Origin: an uncultured Bacillota bacterium
GTDB lineage: Bacteria; Bacillota; Clostridia; Peptostreptococcales; Anaerovoracaceae
Length of the DNA stretch: 9,585 bases
Direction of reading: 5' to 3'
NCBI GenBank assembly: GCA_946408315.1
Contig: CAMJRV010000065.1
Coordinates: 1 to 9,585, forward strand
The notes under the pieces were generated by a model. It made no database searches and had not been told where the DNA came from. It worked only from the letters and a program-made list of their open reading frames with translations. The translations under genes were made by a program, and so were the position numbers. Below, in pieces: positions 1 to 9,300 of the stretch (position 1 is the first letter of the stretch; every line of letters starts with the position of its first letter).

Positions 1-1
1 C

Positions 2-3000
2 GTTTCCTATTTCGCCCATCAGGCGGTCATGCCTTTCAGAATCTGCTGGTATCGCATGGATTCCGAGGATAAAAACCTGTCGGTCTTCACCGCCCATCTT
101 TCGGAAGCCCTGTTTCCTTCGGAGGGTCCTGAATTTGTAGATATCAGGAAAGCCCTCGACGATTGCGCAGATACGGAACCGGAATCTGCGCCGGACCGGA
201 TGATTTCCCTGCTGTGCCGGAAAATGTGGGAGTATCACGGCGGAACCGGCCATACCCGCACCTATCTCGTGCTGGATGACTTTCAAAACGTGGCCCAGGT
301 TCCCGAAATCTGCGATATGGCGAGATATCTGCTCGATAATCTTCCGCCGTCCTGTTCTCTTTTCATCCTGAACAGGTCCAGCCTTTCCGTCTTTTCTGAA
401 AAACAAAAACTGGAGCACAATATTCTGGAGCTCGATATGAATGATCTTGCATTCCGCAGTACGGAGATAGAAGAGCTCGTGTTTCGCATGGACCAAAACG
501 CCGCCGACAAGGGGTTGACTGATTTCATAGAGAAAAGTACGGAGGGGTGGATCGCTGGTGTCATCATCCTCTATCATGCCGTAAAAAGCAGGCGAACGGG
601 TATCGCACCGATGGAGCCCGGCAGCCTGGACAGGGAAGACGCTCTGTTTCGGTACCTGTCTTTGGAAGTACTGAAATCCGTCGATCACAACGCGCAGAAC
701 GCCCTCGCCAGACTTGCGCTGCTTCAGGATTTTTCCGAGGCCGAGGCTTCGGAAATATTTGAAATTGACGATATCAAGACGCTGATCGGACAATGTTTGG
801 GTTTCGGCATGTTCATCCAGAGGATTCCGGGAAATCCCGTGGTGTACCGTTTTCACTCCTTGTTCCGGGAGTTCCTGCTGACGGTTCTGAGAGACCGCCG
901 CACGGCGGAACAGGTTGCAGACCTTCACCTGAAGGCTGCGGAATATTATATGAAAAACGGAATTTACGGCAGGGCCGCAGTACACCTTGCGAAATGCGGA
1001 AGTTCTGATTCCGCGATGGAGCTGGTGTCGAGAAGGGGCTTTAATAAATATATGATCGGAGAAACCGCCCAATTGAAGCTGTGGCTGGATCTCCTGCCGG
1101 AGGACATGATCCGGGACAATCCGGTCCTCCTGCTGTTTCAGGCGCAGCTGCTGCCCAACAGCAAGCAGCCGGAAATGGTGGAGACGCTGAAGGAAGTTCT
1201 GCGGCTGTCCCGGTCAAAGGGTGATGTCGCCACTTATTATGACGCTGCCACCGTGCTGATCTATATTTTCATGTGCAGCAACGATATGAACAGTCTGGTC
1301 GAGATGGCGGCAGGCATTCCAAAGCAGCGGGAGAGCGTCCGGGGAGAGCTCGGAAACGCGCTGGTCATTCTCGATATTGTGCGGTCTATCGGCGAGGATC
1401 GCTTCACGGAGGCGGAAGCCCAGAGCGAAAGCGTCCTGTATACTGCGCTTCCCGAGGACAGTCAATGGCTGTATTTAATTCTTTCCTGCATCCTTTATTT
1501 TTGTCTGGGCAGGCTGGACCAGGGAGAACGCTGCATGAGAACGGCGCTGACACTGACAAAATTCAGAAACATCGAGCCGTCCAGAGGCTTTATTCTGCTC
1601 TTTCTGTCCATCGTCCTGTCTCTGAAAAACGAGCGGGAGGATTTGCCTTCTTATATATCTGAAGTTATTGCTGTCGGTGAGAAATACAACTACGAATATT
1701 TGTCGGGCCATGGGAACCGTTTGGCTGCCATCGACCGCTATCTGTCCTTTCAAACAGAGGCTGCCGGCGAATTGCTGGAACAGGCTGCGTTTTTCTTTCA
1801 ACGGATCGGCAACCGGGCGCTCGTCTCGACATGCAGGCTGCTTCAGCGGTTTTGGACCCTGAGGCCCGGCGGTCCTCCACCGGATCTTGAGGAGGCCCAA
1901 AGGGAGATTGAGGTCATCCGAAAAGCCGGTCCTGGCATGTTGATCTATGAAAACGCCCTGTCGCTGTTCGGAGCGATTGTGAGAGAGGCGGGAGATTTCC
2001 CGCTTGCGGAACGCAGCCTCCTTTCCTCTATCGAGCTGTCGAGGGAGAAAAAGGGGTGGCAGATACTCTGCGGCTCTCTTTTCCAGCTTTCCAGGCTGTA
2101 CTATGCGAAGGGCGATCCGGTACAGGGGAGAAGCTGTCTCAAGCAGGCCCTGGAGCTGGCCTCCGGCCGCCGGTATTTTATGTTCTGGGACATCCATATT
2201 CCGACGCTTGTAGAGGCGGCGCTCCGCGGGATCCGATACGGCTGCTGTGCCGATTATGCGGTAGAGCTGCTGCGTAAATTTTACGACGACAAGACGGTCA
2301 GATACCTGAGCGAAAAGGGAAAGATGGTAGACGAGAGCGAGATTGCAGCCTTTGCCGATCATTTTGTCTTTACCTATAAAGCAGATCAGCAGGAACCGCT
2401 GTACCTCGTAAAGGCTTCTCTGTTTGGAACGCCTGAGATTTCGGCAAACGGGGTCAGGATTCCCGACACGGAATGGAAGACAAAAAAGGTAAAAGTCCTT
2501 CTCGAATACCTTTTGTTCAACAGCGGAAATACCGTATCGAAAGAACAGCTTGCAGAACTTCTATGGCCCGAAGCCGACAGCAGAGCTGCAACGGCTTCCC
2601 TGCGGACGGCGCTGTACCACCTCAGAAAAATACTTTCCAAATATCAGGTGGAAGCCGCGGGAAAAAACGCGTTCCTGCAGGAAACGCTGGAAGGGCTGCA
2701 GATCAGAAGAAATGCGGCGTTGGAGCTTGACGTGCACGAATTCCTTCGTCTCTGTCACGAATGTGCCCTGCTTGCAAAGCAGGCTCCTCAAACAGATCAG
2801 AGATCGGCGGAACTCCTGAAACGGATGATAGAGCTCTATAAAGGCGATCTGATGGAGGGCGGCGATTACGGAGACGTGATTTTCCACGAGAGGGAACGGC
2901 TGAAAACCATCTTTATAGAAGCCTGTCAGAAACTGAGCGGGATTTATACGGAACAGGCGGAACTTCAGCAGGCAGAGGAGATTCTGAGGCGCGCTTTCGC

Positions 3001-3163
3001 AGCGGAACCGTACGATGAAGCCATCTGTCTGAAGCTGCTTGAGCTTTATATGGCCCAGGGCAGGAAAAGCAAAGCGGTGAAGCTTTATTACAGTTTTAAA
3101 AAGCGCCTGGAACAGGAACTGGACGTGAAGATCGACAAGAGACTGACGGAAGCGATCCGGTAA
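2..3163 (+). CDS. STAND-ATPase/TPR transcriptional regulator with C-terminal winged helix and BTAD (5' truncated)
   Basis: Large cytoplasmic transcription activator; 1,053 codons are visible and the frame is open to the left edge, so the true start is upstream. The ATG at 29 is not the start: the residues before it and the CWYRMD stretch (residues 15-20) fit the MalT-type segment that follows the P-loop, which is therefore missing here. A Walker B-like YLVLDD lies at residues 88-93, and the YRFHSLFREFLL motif that ends STAND ATPase modules at 282-293. Residues about 300-790 are helical and TPR-like. A Trans_reg_C winged helix follows (about 807-878, containing KEQLAELLWP), then a BTAD of the AfsR/DnrI/EmbR type (about 907-1053). 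MalT relatives normally end in a LuxR helix-turn-helix; here a SARP module replaces it. By family, an inducer and ATP probably drive oligomerisation and DNA binding. The inducer and targets are unknown; the downstream glucan synthase is a plausible target by position only. Confidence 0.9.
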   Translation, partial: VSYFAHQAVMPFRICWYRMDSEDKNLSVFTAHLSEALFPSEGPEFVDIRKALDDCADTEPESAPDRMISLLCRKMWEYHGGTGHTRTYLVLDDFQNVAQVPEICDMARYLLDNLPPSCSLFILNRSSLSVFSEKQKLEHNILELDMNDLAFRSTEIEELVFRMDQNAADKGLTDFIEKSTEGWIAGVIILYHAVKSRRTGIAPMEPGSLDREDALFRYLSLEVLKSVDHNAQNALARLALLQDFSEAEASEIFEIDDIKTLIGQCLGFGMFIQRIPGNPVVYRFHSLFREFLLTVLRDRRTAEQVADLHLKAAEYYMKNGIYGRAAVHLAKCGSSDSAMELVSRRGFNKYMIGETAQLKLWLDLLPEDMIRDNPVLLLFQAQLLPNSKQPEMVETLKEVLRLSRSKGDVATYYDAATVLIYIFMCSNDMNSLVEMAAGIPKQRESVRGELGNALVILDIVRSIGEDRFTEAEAQSESVLYTALPEDSQWLYLILSCILYFCLGRLDQGERCMRTALTLTKFRNIEPSRGFILLFLSIVLSLKNEREDLPSYISEVIAVGEKYNYEYLSGHGNRLAAIDRYLSFQTEAAGELLEQAAFFFQRIGNRALVSTCRLLQRFWTLRPGGPPPDLEEAQREIEVIRKAGPGMLIYENALSLFGAIVREAGDFPLAERSLLSSIELSREKKGWQILCGSLFQLSRLYYAKGDPVQGRSCLKQALELASGRRYFMFWDIHIPTLVEAALRGIRYGCCADYAVELLRKFYDDKTVRYLSEKGKMVDESEIAAFADHFVFTYKADQQEPLYLVKASLFGTPEISANGVRIPDTEWKTKKVKVLLEYLLFNSGNTVSKEQLAELLWPEADSRAATASLRTALYHLRKILSKYQVEAAGKNAFLQETLEGLQIRRNAALELDVHEFLRLCHECALLAKQAPQTDQRSAELLKRMIELYKGDLMEGGDYGDVIFHERERLKTIFIEACQKLSGIYTEQAELQQAEEILRRAFAAEPYDEAICLKLLELYMAQGRKSKAVKLYYSFKKRLEQELDVKIDKRLTEAIR

Positions 3164-3187
3164 AGTGAATATAGATACGGAAAGTAT

Positions 3188-3211
3188 GCCGGTCGCAAGG
3201 CCGGTTTTTTT
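3188..3211 (+). terminator. Rho-independent terminator of the regulator gene
   Basis: A compact hairpin begins 25 bases after the TAA stop of the regulator. The arms GCCGGTC and GGCCGGT pair over seven positions (two G-U wobbles) around a GCAA loop, a GNRA-type tetraloop, and run directly into seven T residues. This is the classic intrinsic terminator form and suggests that most transcription of the regulator ends before the synthase gene. Confidence 0.88.
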
Positions 3212-3220
3212 ATCTAATCG

Positions 3221-3234
3221 GAAAGATCACTTTC
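3221..3234. repeat. Perfect 5-bp inverted repeat, possible operator
   Basis: GAAAG-ATCA-CTTTC is a perfect inverted repeat located between the terminator and the start of the synthase gene. It has no T-tract, so it is not a second terminator. Its size and place would suit a small operator, but a repeat this short can arise by chance. Confidence 0.3.
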
Positions 3235-3251
3235 TATTTTGTTGGAAAAAA

Positions 3252-3267
3252 TATGAATTTATGAATA
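3252..3267 (+). repeat. Tandem 8-bp direct repeat TATGAATT/TATGAATA
   Basis: Two adjacent octamers differ only in the last base. SARP-family regulators bind direct heptamer repeats, so the repeat is of interest beside a BTAD regulator. However, the usual spacing is about one helical turn (11 bp) and here the period is 8 bp. It could simply reflect the AT-rich composition. Confidence 0.3.
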
Positions 3268-3317
3268 TCGCAAATAGAATGGGGAGATATTAAGGAGTAA
3301 TCCATAAATCTTAAATT

Positions 3318-3326
3318 AGGAGAAGG
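3318..3326 (+). promoter_or_regulatory. Shine-Dalgarno sequence that sets the TTG start of the synthase
   Basis: AGGAGAAGG lies six bases before the TTG at 3333. The reading frame is closed just upstream by TAA at 3312-3314, so TTG is the first usable start. The next in-frame ATG is at 3549 (codon 73), which would remove the N-terminal membrane segment and a conserved part of the family's N-terminal region. Confidence 0.85.
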
Positions 3327-3332
3327 ATAGAA

Positions 3333-6300
3333 TTGAACTTAAATTTTTATTATTATTCTGGCTTTGGTATCGCTCTATGTATTGCGTTACTATCGCTTTT
3401 TATTTTATTTCGGCTGAGCAAAAGCAGAAACCTTCAGATCCACGGCGCTTCCCTGTCGGAGGAGGTGCTGGAGGATCACGCCAGAGTCATCGCGAGGGAA
3501 CATTCCGCTTCCCTGAATTTCAATTCGGCCAGTTGGCCGCTGATCCGGATGAACGACAATTATGACGCCATTCTGTCTGTCTGCAAAAGCTTAAACGAAG
3601 ACGCGGCACAGAAGCGGACCATTCCTCCTGCGGCGGAATGGCTTTTGGATAACTTCTATATCGTAGAGGAACAGGTAAAGAGTATCCGGCGGGATCTTTC
3701 AAAGAAAGAATATTATAACCTGCCGGTTTTGAATAAGGGTGCTTCCAAAGGCCATGCGAGGATACTCGCCATCGCCATGGAGCTGGTTTCCCATACGGAC
3801 GGCCAGATCGAAATCGGTACCCTGCTCAAATATCTGGAAGCCTATCAATCCCACACCGTGCTCCTGGAGCGGGAAATCAGCATCATGCCCATCATGATCA
3901 AACTCGCCATCATTGAAAATATCAGGATGATCAGTGAAAAGATCCGCGAGGCAAAAGAGCAATGGAATTCCGCCGATGAGATCTTTGAGAAGTGGATGGA
4001 GGAAGAGGATGTTAAAAGAATCGAGAAGCTTCTGAAGGGATTTCCCAGATCCATTGACGAAGTCAATCCGTCCTTTATCGAGCATCTGTTTTACCGGCTG
4101 AGACGATCGGGGCGGAGCTATTCCGACGTTCTGGGATACATCGACGAATATCTCGACAAGTACGGCACGACGACGGCGGCAGTCGCCCAGAAAGAGCATA
4201 ATGTCCAGGCACTGTATACGGTGACCATGGGGAACTGTATCGCAAGCCTGAAATATATCTCCAGCTTCAACTGGTCCGAAATATTTGAAAATATCAGCTT
4301 TTTGGAACGAATCCTGAGGCAGGACCCTGACGGGACATATGGCAGGATGGACCTGGACTCCCGAAACTATTACAAGCGGCAGGTCGGGGTCATCGCAAAA
4401 TCATACCGGGTGTCGGAGCTTCATATTGCCCGGGAGGCTATCGACCTTGCAAAAAAAGCGATGGAAGTGTCCCAGGCGGCCGATGAGAAAGCCGTTGCGA
4501 AGGACACTTCGAAGGGCGGAGGAGAAGCTAATGATTCATGGAGCGATGAAGTGTTGGTCAGAAAGAAAACACACGTCGGCTACTATCTGATCGGAAACGG
4601 CTTTGCACTGCTGGAACGCAGGCAGAAGGGGGAGAGGAAGCGGGCCGGACGCATCGAAAGCGTGCCGTCAGATCGGCTGGGACAGGCTTACCTGGCCTTT
4701 GTCGTCCTTTCCACTCTGCTGATTACCGCCCTTGCCGTCGGCTACGCGGCTCAAATCCCGGAGAAAAGGGGTATCCTCATTCTTATCGTTTCGGGCGTCG
4801 CAGTGCTGATCCCCGCTTCGGAGATGGCGGTTTCCCTCGGGAACTGGCTGGTCTGCAAGGTAAAAAAGCCCTCCTTCTTCCCGCGCCTTGAACTGAAGGA
4901 CGGGATTCCCGACAGCCTGCGGACGATGGTGGTGATTCCCGCTCTTCTGACAGATGAAAAGAGGGTGGTACAGCTCGTGGAAAACATGGAAAACCACTAC
5001 CTGGCCAACCGGGAAGACAATCTGTATTTTGCTTTAATCGGGGCTTTCTCCGATTCCAGCGGACCGAAGAAGGAAAACGACGCGGACGTTCTGCTTGCCG
5101 CGTCGGAAGGCGTAAAAGCCTTGAATTTGAAATATGCGAAAGAGGGCAGGGATCTGTTCTATTTTTATAACCGGCTCCGAACGTTCAGCGAGTGTGACAA
5201 TAAATGGATCGGCTGGGAGCGGAAGCGAGGAGCCTTGATGGAATTCAACGAATTGCTCCTCGGCTCTCAGGAAACGAGCTTTATTTTCTATTCCAACGGC
5301 AGGCTTCCGGCGGACGATATCAAATATATCATCACCCTGGATGCGGATACGATGCTGCCCTTCGGCATGGCCAAAAAGATGATCGGAACGATGGCGCATC
5401 CCCTGAATGTACCTGTCGTCGATTCGAAAAGAGGGATCGTCACCGAGGGCTACGGTGTAATGCAGCCAAGGATCTCCTTTGACATCGAAAGCGCAAATCG
5501 ATCCGTCTTTTCACGGATTTACACGGGACAGGAAGGGATTGATCCCTATTCCAGCGCCATCTCCGACGTTTATCAGGACCTGTTCGGCGAAGGAATCTTT
5601 ACCGGAAAAGGAATCTATGAACTGAAGACCTTTCATAACGTGCTGAAGGATGCGATCCCGGAAAACGCCGTCCTCAGCCATGATCTGCTGGAAGGCTCCT
5701 ACGCAAGGGCGGCCCTTGTCACCGATCTGGAGCTGGTGGATTCCTATCCGTCAAAATACAACTCCTTTATGGCGAGACTCCACCGGTGGGTCAGAGGGGA
5801 CTGGCAACTGCTTCCCTGGCTTGGAAGGCGGGTTTACAACAGGAGACGAGAGTTTGTAAAAAACCCGCTGCCCATCATTTCCCTCTGGAAGATTGCGGAT
5901 AATTTGAGGCGGAGCCTTGTGGCGCCGTCGCTGCTTGTCCTGCTCCTTCTCGGCTTCAGTATTCTGCCCGGCAGCGGAAATTTCTGGGCCGGCTTTGCCA
6001 TTGCCGCCATGGGGCTGCCTCTCCTGCTGAACTTTCTGGATCAGCTCCGAAGAAGGGTCAAGTATGACAGGATCAAGAGATACCGGCCGGGCTTCTTCGG
6101 TTTAAAATCCTGCCTGTTCCAGTTTCTGCTGTCGGTACTGTTCCTGCCCTACCAGTCGGTCAAAGTGATGGACGCCATCCTGGTATCTCTTTTCCGCGTC
6201 TGTATTTCCAAAAAGAATATGCTGGAATGGGTAACGTCGGCCGACGTGGAGCGGTTTCAGAGCGGATCGCTGAAGAGCTATCTTGCCTCCATGGGTCCGA

Positions 6301-9300
6301 GTACGGTTTTCGGCTTTCTGCTCCTGTTTTCTACGTTCTTCTATGCGCCGGAAAGTCTGATTCCCGGCTGCATACTCTTTGCCGTCTGGGCAGCGGCCCC
6401 GTATATCGCATATCGGATCAGCCTGGACGACATCGCCGAACCAGAAATGCTGCAGAAGGAAGAGCTGGAGGATCTGGGTAAGATCGCCAGAAGAACCTGG
6501 AGGTATTTCGAGGAGTTCTCCAATCGGGAAAACAATTATCTCGCCCCCGACAATTTTCAGGAGGAACCGCCGAGGGGGATCGCCTACCGGACGTCTCCTA
6601 CCAATATCGGGTTAGGCCTTCTGGCAGCCCTGACGGGGAGAGATCTGGGCTATACGGGGATCAAAGAGACCGTCGAGTCCCTTGTAAGGACCGTAGCTAC
6701 GATAGAAAGGATGGAGAAATGGAACGGCCATCTGTACAACTGGTATGATACCCGCACTTTGGAACCGCTGCATCCTCTGTACGTTTCCACGGTAGACAGC
6801 GGGAATTTCGTCTGCTATCTCATTACGCTGGCAGAAGGGCTGAAGGATTATTTTTCAAAGCCGCTGGTGGACAAGGTCTTTATCAGGGGCATCCGCGACA
6901 CGCTCCGGAGCGGCCTTAAAGATGGGGAAGAGATTCCCGCGGCCTTTCTCTCCTTTGACTTCATAGAAAGGGACGAGAGGGTCAGCCTGCAGTTATGGAA
7001 CAAAGCCCTGAAGGACCTGACCGAAGGGGTGATTACGAAAAATATCGGAAAGCCGGTCTGGAAGAAAAAAGCAGAGCGCATGGGGCGGATGTTCCAGGAA
7101 GAATTGAACGCCTTTGTCCCGTGGGCGGCGCTGGCAGTACAGGTTCCGGGAGAGCTGCTTCATAAGGAGCTCTCGGAGGAAATGGAAAAATTGCTCGGAC
7201 TTCTGGAGACGAACCCGGCATTGACTGAAATCTCCGAAATCAACAAAAGGATATTAAAACAGATCGATCAAATAACGAGATGTACTGTGAAGATAAAGGG
7301 AGAGACCTTTTCCGAGGGCTTTGAATGGCTCAATGAGGTGATCGGCGCCGTCGTAGAATCGGACCGGTTCTGCAAGGATTTTATTGAGGCATACCAAAGG
7401 CTGATCGATCGGATCGGAAAGCTGTCCGCAGACATCAAATTCGACCCGCTGTATAACGAGGGAAGGAAGCTGTTTTCCATCGGATTTAACGTGGATGAAA
7501 AAAAGCTGACCAACTCCTACTATGACCTGCTGGCGTCGGAAGCGAGGCAGGCCAGCTATATTGCCATCGCAAGGGGAGAGGTGCCGCCGAAGCACTGGTT
7601 CATGCTGGGCAGGCTGCTGACGGTGGTGGACCGGTATCAGGGACTGGTTTCCTGGAGCGGAACGATGTTTGAATATCTGATGCCGCTGCTTCTGATGAAG
7701 AGCTATCGAAACACCTTGCTGGACGAGACCTATTCCTTTGTCGTCAAGGGCCAGCAGAAATACGGCAAGGCGAGAAACATGCCCTGGGGCGTTTCGGAAT
7801 CCGCCTTCTATTCTCTGGATATCAATCTCGATTACCAGTACAAGGCCATCGGCGTGCCCTGGTTGGGGCTGAAGAGGGGTCTTGTAGAGGATGCGGTCAC
7901 GTCTCCTTACTCCACGTTTATGGCCCTTCTGATCAGTCCGGAAGAGGCGTATGAGAATATCCGGTATTTAAGGTCGGAGGGCCTGGAAGGATCGTACGGC
8001 TTTTACGAGGCTGCGGACTATACGCCGGAACGGACCGATCTGAAGTCGGGAAAAGCAGTCATTAAAAGCTATATGGCGCACCATGAAGGTATGAGCCTGC
8101 TGGCCCTCAACAACTATCTGAATCGAGGGGCCATGCAAGAGCGGTTTTCCGCGGACCCGGAAGTGAGAGCCGCGAGGCTCCTGCTCCAGGAAAAAATACC
8201 GGTCAATATCCTGTTTACGAAGGACAATAAGGAAAAGATCGCCGCGTCAAAAGCAAAGATTCACAGGGACAAGGGAGCACACAGGAAATTTACGGCTCCG
8301 GATTTTGAACTGCCCAAAGCACACGTCCTGTCAAACGGCAGTTATTCCGTCATGCTGACCGACAAAGGCACTGGTTACAGCAGAAGCAAGACTGCCGACA
8401 TCACGCGGTGGAGGGAGGATGCGGTACTGGACGGGTACGGGATGTTCTTTTATATCAGGAACCTTACCGCAGGTCGGTACTGGTCCGCAGCTTACGCGCC
8501 CCTTAACGTTCTGCCGGAGCGGTATGAGGTCGTGTTTACGCCGGACAAGGCTACTTTTGTCAGGACAGACGGCGATATGGAAACGACCCTTGAAGTGATC
8601 GTCACCTCTGACGATAACGCGGAGATCAGAAAGCTGACTTTAAAAAATAACGGTGTCGAGCCGTGCTTCATAGAGACGACCAGCTATTTCGAGACTGTCT
8701 TAGCTCCCGGAAAAAGCGATCTGGCCCATCCCGCCTTCAGTAATCTCTTTGTCAGGACGGAATATGATCCCGTCCATAACGCACTGCTGGCAAACCGAAG
8801 GCCCCGGGGGCAGGACGACAAGGAAATGTGGATCGCACAGGTTCCGGTCATCGGCGCGGATCTGGTAGAGGACGTTCAGTTTGAAACAGACCGGATGCAG
8901 TTTATCGGCAGAGGCCATACCGTCTTTCAGCCTTCCGTTCTGGAAAAAGACAGACCGCTGTCCAATACGGCAGGCGCGGTTCTCGATCCCATATTCAGCC
9001 TTCGGGCTAAGGTAAGAATTGAACCGGACGAGACAGCCCAGATTTCCTTTACTACCATTACCGCCGGCAGCAGGGAAGCAGTAATGAATCTGGTTGAAAA
9101 ATACAGCAGCATGGAAGCCTGCGACGCGGCGTTTTGGCTGGCGCTCACCAGAAGCCAGGTGGAGACGAGATATCTTAATATCAAAGCCCAGGAAATGGAA
9201 CTGTATCAGGATATGATTTCGAATATCCTCTTTCAGAGCGCTCAAAAGCAAAGGTTCAACCATCTGATTGAGAAAAATCGAAGGGGACAGATGGGCTTGT

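Larger units (their letters stand above)
3212..3332 (+). other. AT-rich leader and probable promoter region of the glucan synthase gene
   Basis: About 120 bases between the terminator and the synthase start, much richer in A and T than the flanking genes. It should hold the synthase promoter if that gene is transcribed on its own. I find no convincing sigma-A pair: TAGAAT at 3275-3280 resembles a -10 box but has no good -35 at 16-18 bases, and TTGGAA at 3242-3247 lacks a good partner. An AAGGAG at 3292-3297 looks like a ribosome binding site but no ATG, GTG or TTG follows at a usable distance. Confidence 0.5.

Noticed and set aside
29..31. ATG at 29 as the start of the regulator gene
   Set aside because: The frame is open to the window edge, the residues before the ATG continue the family pattern, and a STAND ATPase needs a P-loop that must lie upstream.
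1475..2362. 295-codon open frame on the - strand inside the regulator
   Set aside because: It is opposite a well-supported coding frame with recognisable domain pattern, has no recognisable domain, and looks like an antisense shadow of GC-biased codons.
3239..3280. Sigma-A promoter candidates TTGTTG/GAATAT and TAGAAT
   Set aside because: Each has only a partial match or wrong spacing; a promoter is likely here but I cannot place it.
3261..3293. 10-codon leader peptide ORF (ATG to TAA) before the synthase
   Set aside because: There is no good ribosome binding site, no amino acid run typical of attenuation, and no alternative hairpins overlapping it.
3290..3314. TTAAG/CTTAA hairpin in the leader as a riboswitch or attenuator
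   Set aside because: The stem is only five A/T-rich pairs with a 15-base loop, and no known riboswitch core is visible in this short leader.
3377..3565. 62-codon + strand open frame at the start of the synthase
   Set aside because: It is an out-of-frame shadow without its own ribosome binding site; the TTG frame from 3333 carries the conserved family sequence.
3699..4199. 166-codon open frame on the - strand
   Set aside because: It is antisense to the conserved N-terminal helical region of the synthase, which accounts for the sequence.
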